NCBI GenBank assembly: GCA_018268915.1
Contig: JAFDVQ010000005.1
Location: 62,001-126,000 of the forward strand
From: Acidobacteriota bacterium
GTDB taxonomy: Bacteria > Acidobacteriota > Terriglobia > Terriglobales > Acidobacteriaceae
Direction: 5' to 3'
DNA length: 64,000 bases
The notes beneath the pieces are model-generated. The model was not told the DNA's origin and searched no databases. It was given only the letters and a program-made list of their open reading frames with translations. The position numbers and the translations under genes were made by a program. Of the stretch, positions 33,631 through 41,691 are shown in pieces; the stretch's first letter is position 1, and the number at the start of each line of letters is the position of its first letter.

Positions 33631-34864
33631 TTGTTTCGGTGAGTCGGGGGGCGAAGCGGGAGCCGATGAGGAGGATGATGCAGGAGGCGACGAGGGAGAT
33701 GAGGGTTGCGCCGAGTCCGATGCGGAGATCGGTGCGGTCGGCAATTTTTCCGATGATCTGCGGAGAGAAGGTATCGCCGAAAAAGTGAATGCAGAAGAGA
33801 TTCACCGATACAGCTGTGGCGCGGACAGGAGCGGAGACCGAGTTGATGATCGCGGTATTGAGCGGTCCGGTGTTGAGGAAGAGGAAGAACTCGGCGCCGA
33901 GGAGAGCGGGTATGGCCAGGTTTGCGGGTCCGAAAAAGAGGAGAACGCCGAACGGGATCGTTAGGGCCACGCTCCAGAAGCTGAGCAGATAGAGGGCGCG
34001 GTGATTGGTGCGGAGCCAGCGCTGGGCGATCCAGCCGCCGACAGCGGTGCCGAGGATGCCGTCTACGACCGTGGCGGCTCCGGCTAGCTGACTCGCTTTG
34101 GCAACAGACATTCCAACTGGGTTGTGAAGGAATTCGGGGATCCAGTTGGAGATTCCGCCCATGGCGAAGGTGAGCATAGCGAGGCCGAACGTGGCGCAGA
34201 GGAATGCGGGGTTGCGGAAGAGTCCGGAGAATGTGGAGCGGTTGGCTGTGGCGCGGATGTGGTCTTGCGCACCGCGCTCGGGTTCGCGCCCGAAGATGCC
34301 GTAGAGAGCAGCGACGAGGAGTCCTGGAATGGCGCAGATGAAGAAGGGTTGGCGCCATCCCCACGCGGTGCCCATTTGCCCACCAGCGAGATAGCCGAGT
34401 GCCGCTCCGACGGGAATAGTCACGTAGAAGATGGAGAGGATGCGATTGCGATCGCGCTCCGGATAGAAGTCGGCGATGACTGCGGGCGCGAAGATAGTGA
34501 ACGAGGCTTCACCGATGCCGACGATGGCGTGGCGGAAGTAGAGCGTCCAGTAGTCATGAACCCACGCGGTGGAGAGCGTGGCCAGGCTCCAGAGAACTGC
34601 GCCGGCGATGATGAGCGGCTTGCGGCGGAAGCGGTCGCCGAGCCAACCGGTGAGTGGGGCGGCGAGCATGTAGACGAAGAACATCGCGGTGGTAAGCGCT
34701 CCCATCTGCTCGCGGGTGGCGTGGAATTCGTTCTGGATGAGGGAGAGTTCGCCGGGGAGGATGTAGCGGTCGATGAAGTTGAGAAGGTTGAGGGCGATGA
34801 GAAGGATGAGGGTGGCGAGGGCGGGGCTGATTCGGGTGCGCGGGTTTGAGGTGACGGTCGCCAA
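33590..34864 (-). CDS. Spinster-like MFS transporter
   Basis: A 424-residue protein with about 12 predicted transmembrane helices. The N-terminal half has the block LNLLNFIDRYILPGELSLIQNEF and the loop 2-3 motif GWLGDRFRRKPLIIAG typical of the major facilitator superfamily. The F-x-D-R-x-x-L pattern of TM1 and the overall order match Spinster/Spns-type carriers, which in bacteria sit near lipid or hopanoid genes and have been linked to lipid transport. It is upstream of the HpnB-like gene on the same strand, with the structured element between them. The substrate is not known. Confidence 0.86.
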   Translation of the reverse strand: MATVTSNPRTRISPALATLILLIALNLLNFIDRYILPGELSLIQNEFHATREQMGALTTAMFFVYMLAAPLTGWLGDRFRRKPLIIAGAVLWSLATLSTAWVHDYWTLYFRHAIVGIGEASFTIFAPAVIADFYPERDRNRILSIFYVTIPVGAALGYLAGGQMGTAWGWRQPFFICAIPGLLVAALYGIFGREPERGAQDHIRATANRSTFSGLFRNPAFLCATFGLAMLTFAMGGISNWIPEFLHNPVGMSVAKASQLAGAATVVDGILGTAVGGWIAQRWLRTNHRALYLLSFWSVALTIPFGVLLFFGPANLAIPALLGAEFFLFLNTGPLNTAIINSVSAPVRATAVSVNLFCIHFFGDTFSPQIIGKIADRTDLRIGLGATLISLVASCIILLIGSRFAPRLTETMSAPVGSCENSPG

Positions 34865-34906
34865 GAGATTCCCTCAAATAGCTATGTGGGCGTCAGGGAA
34901 AGCAAC

Positions 34907-34975
34907 AGCAGATCCTTCGCTTACCACCCCCAAGCTTGAGAAGACGCTTGGGACCCCGTGCGCTCAGGATGACAG
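34907..34975. repeat. Dispersed intergenic palindromic repeat, family A, copy 1
   Basis: This block matches 45172-45239 over its whole length: identical left flank GCAGATCCTTCGCTTACC and right flank CGTGCGCTCAGGATGACAG around a hairpin. Here the stem is CCCAAGC/GCTTGGG. In copy 2 the A-T pair is replaced by G-C, so pairing is kept while the bases differ. Confidence 0.85.
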
Positions 34976-35082
34976 TCGATCTTGTAACTCAACATTCGGG
35001 ATTGCATTGGTTCTTGTTGCGCTGCGATCAATCGCAGACTGCATTGACGGCTCCCAAGATCGCCTTCTCTTTACCCTGCACG

Positions 35083-35481
35083 TCACTCCTTAGGCCTTGG
35101 CCATTTGGCTTCTACGTTTGTGGCGATGCCGCCGCGGGGGCGGAATTCTCCGCGGACGATGGCCCAGACGGGATCGCAGGCTTTCACAACATCTTCGAGG
35201 ACCTGGTTGACGATGTTCTCCTGAAAGATGCCGAGGTTGCGATAGCAGAAGAGATATTCCTTGAGCGATTTGAGTTCGAGGCAGCGGGCGCGCGGCATGT
35301 AGCGGATGGTGAGGTGGCCGAAATCGGGGAGTCCCGTCTTAGGGCAGACAGAGGTGAGCTCAGGATCGTCGATGACGATCTCATAGCCGGGAAACTGGTT
35401 CTGCCAGGTCTCGATTTCGGGAAATTTGAAGTCAAGCCCGGCCTTGGCGTGATCGTCGGTGTAGCGGGGTTGCTGGGACAT
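35083..35481 (-). CDS. queF: NADPH-dependent 7-cyano-7-deazaguanine reductase QueF (short type)
   Basis: QueF reduces the nitrile preQ0 to the amine preQ1 for queuosine synthesis. The 132-residue length is that of the unimodular (YkvM-type) form. The catalytic Cys is in TSVCPKTGLPDFGHL, which also has the conserved Asp, and the substrate-binding ELKSLKEYLF helix follows. queC and queE are about 15 kb away, so the pathway is split in this genome. No preQ1 riboswitch consensus is seen in the 100-base upstream region. Confidence 0.96.
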   Translation of the reverse strand: MSQQPRYTDDHAKAGLDFKFPEIETWQNQFPGYEIVIDDPELTSVCPKTGLPDFGHLTIRYMPRARCLELKSLKEYLFCYRNLGIFQENIVNQVLEDVVKACDPVWAIVRGEFRPRGGIATNVEAKWPRPKE

Positions 35482-35581
35482 GTCTCTATTGTACGAGGCA
35501 CCAAGATGAACACTTCGAAATGCATCTTTCCGCGACTCTGGAGCGATTCGTGAGTCTTATATACTGACTCTGGTCGCCCGT

Positions 35582-36823
35582 ATGGTAGCGGAAAGAAAGC
35601 AATTGAACCGCCGATGGTTGTGGTTGGGGCTGTTTGTTGTCCTGGTGGCGGTATATGTCGTCGTTCGTTCTCTGACGCGCGATCGCATGCCTGTGCGTGC
35701 CGCACAGGTGTCGCAGGCACCGCTGGAAAGCACGATTGCGACAAACGGCAGAGTGGAGCCGGAGGGCAACGTCGAGGTTCATAGCCCTGTGTCGGCGACG
35801 GTGAAGGCCGTTTACGTTCAGCCTGGGGATGAGGTTCCGGCGGGCAAGCTGCTGATGCAGTTGGATGACGTTGAGGCTCGTGCGAAGCTGGCGGCGGCGG
35901 AAAGCGGCGTGAAGACGGCTCAGGCTGCGCTGGAGACCACTACTCAGAATGGAACTCTCGAGCAGCGGCAAGCCAGTGCGGCAGAAATCGCGCGAAACAA
36001 ACTGGAACGCGATCAGGCTCAGCACGATCTGGATGCGCTGACAAAGTTGAATTCGACTGGGGCAGCGTCGGCGAGCGAAGTTGCGTCGGCAAGACAGCGA
36101 CTGGCCACGGCCGAAGCGGGGTTGCACGCTGCTGAACAAAGCTCGCAGAGCCGCTACGCACCGTCGGAGTTAGCCAGGGCTCAGGCGGCGTTGCAAGATG
36201 CGGAGGCGAACCGGCAAGCGGCACAACAGATTCTCGCGCAAACTGCCGTACGTGCTGCGAAGGCCGGCACCGTATACAGCATCGATGTGAAGGCGACAGA
36301 GTTCGTTGAGCAAGGGAAGATGCTGCTGCAGATGGCGGATTTGGGCAAGCTCCGTGTGCGGGCGTACTTCGACGAGCCGGAGATTGGACGTCTTGCATCC
36401 GGCCAGAAGGCAGTGATCAAGTGGGACGCTCGACAGGGTGTCGTCTGGCACGGGCACATTGAGCGGACGCCTTCGACTGTGGAGCAGTATGAGACGCGCA
36501 GAGTTGGCGAAGCGCTGATCCATATCGACGACAATCCGGATGGGCAGTTGCTGCCGAACACGAATGTCACGGTGACGGTGACGACTTCAAGCCAGGCAGA
36601 CGTGATGAGTATTCCGCGCGAGGCGCTTCGGTCAGAGAACGGCAAGACGTTTGTGTATCGGATTGTTGGCGACGAACTGAAGAAGACATTTGTGGTGACC
36701 GGAGCAATCAACATCTCGCAGGTTGCAATCACCTCAGGACTGAAAGATGGCGAGTGGGTCGCCACAGGAACAACCTCGGGGCAGCCTCTGCAAGAGGATG
36801 TGCCGATTCAAAAAATGCAGTGA
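35582..36823 (+). CDS. HlyD-family periplasmic adaptor of an efflux system
   Basis: A 413-residue membrane-fusion protein. It has one N-terminal membrane helix (WLWLGLFVVLVAVYVVVRSL), a lipoyl/barrel-sandwich domain split around a coiled coil (IATNGRVEPEGNVEVHSPVSATVKAVYV and later VRAAKAGTVYSIDV), a long helical hairpin of about 150 residues rich in Ala, Gln and Glu, and a C-terminal beta-barrel. It links an inner membrane pump to a TolC-type channel. It is the first gene of a three-gene unit with a TPR protein and a TolC homologue, but no pump gene is present beside it. Confidence 0.92.
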   Translation: MVAERKQLNRRWLWLGLFVVLVAVYVVVRSLTRDRMPVRAAQVSQAPLESTIATNGRVEPEGNVEVHSPVSATVKAVYVQPGDEVPAGKLLMQLDDVEARAKLAAAESGVKTAQAALETTTQNGTLEQRQASAAEIARNKLERDQAQHDLDALTKLNSTGAASASEVASARQRLATAEAGLHAAEQSSQSRYAPSELARAQAALQDAEANRQAAQQILAQTAVRAAKAGTVYSIDVKATEFVEQGKMLLQMADLGKLRVRAYFDEPEIGRLASGQKAVIKWDARQGVVWHGHIERTPSTVEQYETRRVGEALIHIDDNPDGQLLPNTNVTVTVTTSSQADVMSIPREALRSENGKTFVYRIVGDELKKTFVVTGAINISQVAITSGLKDGEWVATGTTSGQPLQEDVPIQKMQ

Positions 36824-36833
36824 AGAGAGCGCA

Positions 36834-37793
36834 GTGAACAAACTTGCCGCAACTTTTGTGCTGGGCGTGAGTGTTTGGGCCAGGGCTGCAGACCTGCCAA
36901 AAAGCGGGTTGGCCCAGGCAGATGCCGCTCTGCAAGCGGGTGAGGCTGACCGTGCGCTTTCAATGCTGACAGGCATACCCAATTCAGCCGAGGCTCATCT
37001 GCTTCGGTGCCGGGTGTTTTTCACTGAAGAGCGCTGGGATGAAGCCGTGAACGAGTGTGACACAGCAGTGCGGCTGGACGGGCAGAACGCGCAAAACCAT
37101 CTGTGGTTGGCGCGAGCACTGGGTGAAAAGGCTGACGCAGTTTCCTTCCTCTCTGCTTTCAATCTGGCGAAGCGAGCACGCGCGGAGTTCGAACAGGCTG
37201 CGAGTCTTGACCCACGCGATGGAGAGGCGTTGTCGGATCTCGGGGAGTTTTACTCTTCAGCGCCGTCAGTTGTGGGAGGCGGAAACGACAAGGCGCAAGT
37301 ACTGGTTTCGCAGCTACAGAAGATTGAGGTCGCGCGCGGACACATACTGCTGGGCCGCATTGCCGAAAGCGGCAAGGACTATGCGACGGCAGAGCGGGAA
37401 TACAAGCTTGCCACGACGAACAATCAGCATCCGTCATTTGCCTGGATGACGCTGGCGAGTTTCTATCGCAAACGAGAGCGCTGGGACGACATGCAGAGCG
37501 CGGTGGAAAGCGGTTACAAGTCGGCACAGCACGACAAAGGTGCGGGTGTGGCTTTGTACAACGGCGCTGCGGTGCTGATGAAGGGAAAGCGCAACCTGGC
37601 ACTTGCAGTGAAGATGCTGGAAGACTACCTGGCAAATTATCCCAAAAGCGAGGAAGCACCGGCATTTCAGGCGCACACAAAGCTGGCCCGCCTAAAGGCG
37701 CAACTTGGCGACAAGGATGGCGCCCGACAGGAGAAGGCTGCGGCGCTGAGTCTCGCTCATGACTACAAGGCGGCATTGGGGTTGTCGTTTTGA
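36834..37793 (+). CDS. Secreted TPR-repeat protein in the adaptor/TolC operon
   Basis: The GTG at 36834 lies 10 bases after the adaptor gene, behind GAAGAGAG. It begins a signal peptide (VNKLAATFVLGVSVWARA). A longer frame from 36747 would overlap the adaptor. The 319-residue protein has about six TPR-like helix pairs, for example QADAALQAGEADRALSML, RRCRVFF-like helices, KRARAEFEQAASLDPRDGEA and TLASFYRKRERWDDMQS. It is expected in the periplasm. TPR proteins are not standard parts of tripartite efflux pumps, so its role here is uncertain. Confidence 0.78.
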   Translation: MNKLAATFVLGVSVWARAADLPKSGLAQADAALQAGEADRALSMLTGIPNSAEAHLLRCRVFFTEERWDEAVNECDTAVRLDGQNAQNHLWLARALGEKADAVSFLSAFNLAKRARAEFEQAASLDPRDGEALSDLGEFYSSAPSVVGGGNDKAQVLVSQLQKIEVARGHILLGRIAESGKDYATAEREYKLATTNNQHPSFAWMTLASFYRKRERWDDMQSAVESGYKSAQHDKGAGVALYNGAAVLMKGKRNLALAVKMLEDYLANYPKSEEAPAFQAHTKLARLKAQLGDKDGARQEKAAALSLAHDYKAALGLSF

Positions 37794-39118
37794 GTTGTCG
37801 ACGCTGGTCTCGCCTGCTGCGCTTTTTGCCGCTTGCCTCTTTATTCTTGGCGACGAGTGTGGCGCATTCTCAGGTATCGATAGCAACGGTGGTCGACCTG
37901 GCTCAGAAGAACAGTACGACCGTCCGAATTGCGACGGCCGATGTGAGTAAAGCCAACTCAGTTCTCTGGGAGAGCAGGGACGCGCTGATCCCATCTATTG
38001 GATTTGGGACGGGCTTGCCTGTGTTTCCCGAGATCGGCTTTACGGGACAACCCCCATCCATCTGGAGTGCGACAGTGCAGTCGCTGGTGTACAGCATTCC
38101 GCAAAAGCGATACATCGACGCAGCCAATTTGGGAGTGCAGGCATCGAAGGCCAGATTGAAAGATGCGCGGGAACAGGTCGCTCTGGATGCGTCGACCGCT
38201 TACATCGAACTCGACACGGTTAATCAGCAACTAGCAGATGCGCTTCAGCAAGAGAGTTTTGCTGCCAAGCTCATCGACATCGAACGGCAGCGCACTGAAG
38301 CCGGGGTGGATCCGACGAGCGAGCTGCTTCAGGCGAAGCTGCAAGCGGCGCAGCTCAAGCTGAACAGGATTCATCTGCAGTCGCGCTCAACTGTTCTGGA
38401 GAAGCAGCTCTCGGTGCTGACCGGACTCCCGTTAGGTTCGATCAAAATCGACCACTCAAGCATTCCGGAGATTCCCCAGGTTCATGGTCTGGAATCAACG
38501 CCGCTGCATGGTGTGCAGGCGGCGAATTTTGTTGCTCTCTCGAAGGGGACCCAGGCTAAAGGAGACCGCGAGGCGAACTACCTGCCTGAACTAAGGTTCT
38601 TCGTCCAGTACAACCGAAACACGACGATCCTGAATGACGTAAATACATTCTTTGCAAAGCCGCTCCCTGCAAATAACTTCGCATCGGGGATTTCGGTGCA
38701 GATCCCACTGTTTGATATGTTGCGCTATGCGCGCGCCCGGGAGTCGGCGGCGGATGCATTGCGATCGAAGGTTGAGGCTGAACAGGCGCAGAAGCAGAAT
38801 GATATTGCAGTCGTGCAGGCGAGCGCGGGAATCGCGGAACTGGATGCGCAAGCGGAGATCGCAAGCCTTAAGCAACAGATATCGAGCGAGCAGCTCACCA
38901 CGGTGATTGCGCAGTTGGAGGTTGGCAACGGCTCTGGATCGGGGCCGGGATCGCAACCGCAGGCAAGTCCAAAGGCAGAGCAACTGGCGCGGATCGATGA
39001 GCGGCAGAAGGTGGAAGACGCGCGCGAGGCGGGATTCGACCTGGCTAAGGCACGGCTGAACCTGCTGCGGGCCCTGGGCCACATGGATGACTGGCTGAAA
39101 GAATTGCGTGGGAAGTGA
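37790..39118 (+). CDS. TolC-family outer membrane efflux protein
   Basis: A 442-residue protein with a signal peptide (LPLASLFLATSVAHSQ) and the two-repeat alpha-helical pattern of TolC/OEP proteins (VVDLAQKNSTTVRIATADV at the start, QLADALQQESFAAKLIDIERQRTEAGVDPTSELLQAKLQAAQLKL as the first hairpin, and ISVQIPLFDMLRYARARESAADAL as the second). The start is a TTG that overlaps the TPR gene stop (TTGA). It would be the outer-membrane exit duct for the adaptor. The internal linker (GNGSGSGPGSQPQ) is unusual in composition. Confidence 0.9.
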   Translation: MSCRRWSRLLRFLPLASLFLATSVAHSQVSIATVVDLAQKNSTTVRIATADVSKANSVLWESRDALIPSIGFGTGLPVFPEIGFTGQPPSIWSATVQSLVYSIPQKRYIDAANLGVQASKARLKDAREQVALDASTAYIELDTVNQQLADALQQESFAAKLIDIERQRTEAGVDPTSELLQAKLQAAQLKLNRIHLQSRSTVLEKQLSVLTGLPLGSIKIDHSSIPEIPQVHGLESTPLHGVQAANFVALSKGTQAKGDREANYLPELRFFVQYNRNTTILNDVNTFFAKPLPANNFASGISVQIPLFDMLRYARARESAADALRSKVEAEQAQKQNDIAVVQASAGIAELDAQAEIASLKQQISSEQLTTVIAQLEVGNGSGSGPGSQPQASPKAEQLARIDERQKVEDAREAGFDLAKARLNLLRALGHMDDWLKELRGK

Positions 39119-39237
39119 AGGCTCTAGCCTTCCGGACCAAGTACTTGCAATGGCAGTAGTTGACGCTGTGTAACCACCTGAATACACAGTGCAGGGGGTG
39201 AGAAATCATCCCAAATGGTAAAATTGGAGTGATGGCT

Positions 39238-40707
39238 ATGCCCCTGAAAACACTTCTCCTGAACCCGCCTTCGTTCGAAAACTTCGACGGTGGCGCAAGC
39301 TCGCGCTGGCCTGCAACGCGCGAGATTGAGTCGTACTGGTATCCCGTCTGGCTGACTTATCCTGCTGGTTTGCTGGAAGGTTCTCGCCTGCTGGATGCTC
39401 CGCCGCACCATGTTTCGGCGGAAGAGACGATCAACATCTGCAAGGACTATGAGTTCCTTGTGCTGTTCACCTCCACGGTGGGCTGGGAGGGCGATCAGAG
39501 GCTGGCTGAGGCCATCAAGTCGGCGAATCCTTCGATTCGCATTGCGTTTGTGGGACCTCCTGTTACGACCGATCCTGATCGCGCGCTGAATGAGTGCGCG
39601 GTTCTGGATTTCATCTGCCGGCGCGAGTTCGACTACTCGATCGTGGAGTATGCGAATGGGAAGCCGCGCAACGAGATTCTGGGAATCAGCTACAAGGAAA
39701 ACGGCAAAATCTTCCATAATCCCGATCGGCCCCAGGTGGAAGATCTGGATGCGATGCCGTGGGCGACGAAGATCTACAAGCGGGACCTGGATGTAACCAA
39801 GTACAACGTTCCCTTCCTGTTGCATCCTTATATCGCGCTTTATTCAACCCGTGGATGCCCGGCGCAGTGCACCTTCTGCCTGTGGCCACAGACGCTGAGC
39901 GGCCATGCATGGCGGAAGCGTTCGACCGATGACGTTGCTGCGGAGTTGAAGTGGGCGAAGGAAAACTTCCCGCATGTGAAAGAGTTCTTCTTCGACGACG
40001 ACACGTTCAATATTCAGAAAGCGCGGACAATCGAGCTGTGCGCGAAGCTAAAGCCGCTTGGAATCACGTGGAGCTGCACGTCGCGCGTGACCACGGAGCG
40101 CGAAACGCTGAAGGCCATGAAGGAAGCAGGCTGCCGGCTGTTGATCGTGGGATTCGAGTCGGGCGATCCGCAGATTCTGAAGAACATCAAGAAGGGCGCT
40201 ACGGTTGAGCGGGCACGTGCGTTTGCAAAAGACTGCAACGACCTCGGGCTGGTGATTCACGGAGACTTTATTCTCGGGCTGCCGGGCGAGACGAAGGAGT
40301 CGATTCGCAACACGATCAACTTTGCGAAGACGCTGGACTGCGAGACGATCCAGGTTTCAATCGCGCACGCTTATCCAGGCACGGAGTTCTACGAGTTCGC
40401 GAAGGCCGGTGGTTACATCACGAACGAGAAGATGGAAGACGGCGGCGGACACCAGATGGCGCACATCGAATATCCTGGGCTGCCGGTCGACTACGTGATG
40501 GAGATGGTGCACCGCTTCTACGACGAGTACTACTTCCGTCCGAAGGCAGCTTTCCGCGTGATCTGGAAGGCAATTGTGAACCGCGACGTGCCGAGACTCT
40601 ATGTCGAGGCAAAGGCGTTTCTGAAGCTTCGCGCAGAGCGCAACAAGATGGTGAAGGAAGCGCGCAGCAAGCAGCAGCCACCAGCCGGCGCGGCAGCGAG
40701 CGCATAG
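39238..40707 (+). CDS. hpnJ: Hopanoid-associated radical SAM protein HpnJ
   Basis: A 489-residue radical SAM enzyme. The Met at 39238 is preferred over the GTG at 39229 because GGAG sits 8 bases upstream and HpnJ proteins start MPLKTLLLNPPSF. The cluster motif CPAQCTFC (CxxxCxxC) follows STRG near 205-215. A Glu-rich FFDDDTFNIQKARTIELC and GFESGDPQILKNIKKG block follow. HpnJ is implicated in decoration of the bacteriohopanetetrol side chain, including cyclitol formation. The family call rests on the characteristic N-terminus and the hpn neighbourhood. It ends at a hairpin terminator. Confidence 0.9.
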   Translation: MPLKTLLLNPPSFENFDGGASSRWPATREIESYWYPVWLTYPAGLLEGSRLLDAPPHHVSAEETINICKDYEFLVLFTSTVGWEGDQRLAEAIKSANPSIRIAFVGPPVTTDPDRALNECAVLDFICRREFDYSIVEYANGKPRNEILGISYKENGKIFHNPDRPQVEDLDAMPWATKIYKRDLDVTKYNVPFLLHPYIALYSTRGCPAQCTFCLWPQTLSGHAWRKRSTDDVAAELKWAKENFPHVKEFFFDDDTFNIQKARTIELCAKLKPLGITWSCTSRVTTERETLKAMKEAGCRLLIVGFESGDPQILKNIKKGATVERARAFAKDCNDLGLVIHGDFILGLPGETKESIRNTINFAKTLDCETIQVSIAHAYPGTEFYEFAKAGGYITNEKMEDGGGHQMAHIEYPGLPVDYVMEMVHRFYDEYYFRPKAAFRVIWKAIVNRDVPRLYVEAKAFLKLRAERNKMVKEARSKQQPPAGAAASA

Positions 40708-40727
40708 GAACAACGTAGCGATAGTTC

Positions 40728-40760
40728 AAGGGCGGGACCGCCGCAGCGGATTCCGCCCTT
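40728..40760 (+). terminator. Hairpin terminator after hpnJ
   Basis: AAGGGCGG and CCGCCCTT pair across an internal CCGC/GCGG stem. CTTCATTTCC follows on the plus strand. It lies 20 bases past the hpnJ stop and before the small transporter pair. Confidence 0.65.
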
Positions 40761-40798
40761 CTTCATTTCCGGCTGCGAGTAGGAGTTGATCGAGGAAG

Positions 40799-41242
40799 AT
40801 GGCGCACATTCGGCCTACGCCGCGGCAGTACATGATTCTGGGATTGGTGGCGCTGGGCGCTCCGCTGGGCGACACGTGTCTCTCGAGGGGAATGACTTCC
40901 CTACCTCCGATTTCGCTGACGCATCCGATGTCGCTGATCGATGCGATATTCACGCCGTGGATCGGTGCGGGGATCGTCCTGTTGATTGGATTCTTCGCCA
41001 GCTACCTTACGGCTTTGTCGTGGGCCGACCTCACCTATGTTCTGCCGGCAACGGCATTCGGAAACGTGATTGTAGCTCTATTCGCGCGGTTCTGGCTGCA
41101 TGAGACGATCTCGTGGCAGCGGTGGGCGGGGATCGTGCTCATCACCGTTGGAGTGGGATTTGTAACCCAAGGGCCGTCGTTGACCGAGCGGCCTCCGACT
41201 GAGGCCTCCGATCAGGAGATCGCGGAAGGACGAGCGCAATGA
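40799..41242 (+). CDS. Small DMT/EamA-type transporter half, partner 1
   Basis: A 147-residue membrane protein with four predicted helices, the size of SMR/EamA half transporters. It has a TM1 segment (YMILGLVALGAPLGDTCLSRGM), a central WADLTYVLPATAFGNVIVALFA helix and a short C-terminal tail. The stop overlaps the next start (ATGA), so the two are translated together and probably form a heterodimer like EbrAB, YdgEF or ArnEF. Placement between hpnJ and hpnE suggests a link to hopanoid or lipid movement, which is inference. Both genes may instead move small cations. Confidence 0.82.
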   Translation: MAHIRPTPRQYMILGLVALGAPLGDTCLSRGMTSLPPISLTHPMSLIDAIFTPWIGAGIVLLIGFFASYLTALSWADLTYVLPATAFGNVIVALFARFWLHETISWQRWAGIVLITVGVGFVTQGPSLTERPPTEASDQEIAEGRAQ

Positions 41243-41634
41243 CTCCGGCGCATACGGGAGCCTGGGCGGCAGCGGGAATGATCGCCGCGGTTGTGGTGAC
41301 GTCAACGGCGGGAGAGGTGCTGACGGCTGCAGCAATGAAGTCGGTTGGGGACCTGGACGAAATTCGTGCAAGATCGGGGATGAAAGGCGCGATCAGGGCA
41401 GTGGTTACGAGTCCTCTGCTCTTCGCAGGAGTATTTTTTCTCGCGCTTTCGTTCTTCTCGCTGTTGTTCGCGCTCAATCATCTGAGCCTCAGCCTCGCGG
41501 CGCCGGCGTCGGCTTCGCTGACGCTGATTACAAATGCGATTGCAGGAAAAATCTTTCTGCATGAGAACGTGGACCGGCGGCGATGGATCTCAGCGGGGCT
41601 GGTGTGCGTTGGAGTTTATTTTCTGGCACATTGA
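41239..41634 (+). CDS. Small DMT/EamA-type transporter half, partner 2
   Basis: A 131-residue protein with four predicted helices whose start is coupled to the first half by ATGA. Recognisable are AGEVLTAAAMKSVGDLD after the first helix and LSLSLAAPASASLTLITNAIAGKIFLHENVDRRRWISAGLVCVGVYFLAH at the end. That end has the Asn/Ala-rich helix and charged loop of EamA/SMR proteins. It is convergent with hpnE. Two separate, unequal halves suggest a heterodimer with fixed opposite topology. Confidence 0.82.
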   Translation: MTPAHTGAWAAAGMIAAVVVTSTAGEVLTAAAMKSVGDLDEIRARSGMKGAIRAVVTSPLLFAGVFFLALSFFSLLFALNHLSLSLAAPASASLTLITNAIAGKIFLHENVDRRRWISAGLVCVGVYFLAH

Positions 41635-41643
41635 GAAGTTTTT

Positions 41644-41678
41644 CGCTTCCCACCCAAGGAAAGCTTGGATGGGGCACC
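41644..41678. repeat. Dispersed intergenic palindromic repeat, family B, copy 1
   Basis: CGCTTCCCA, then hairpin arms CCCAAG and CTTGG, then TGGGGCACC. The flanks match the element at 57859-57898, but the hairpin sequence is different. It lies between two convergent genes. Confidence 0.6.
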
Positions 41679-41691
41679 GGCATTTCGCCTC

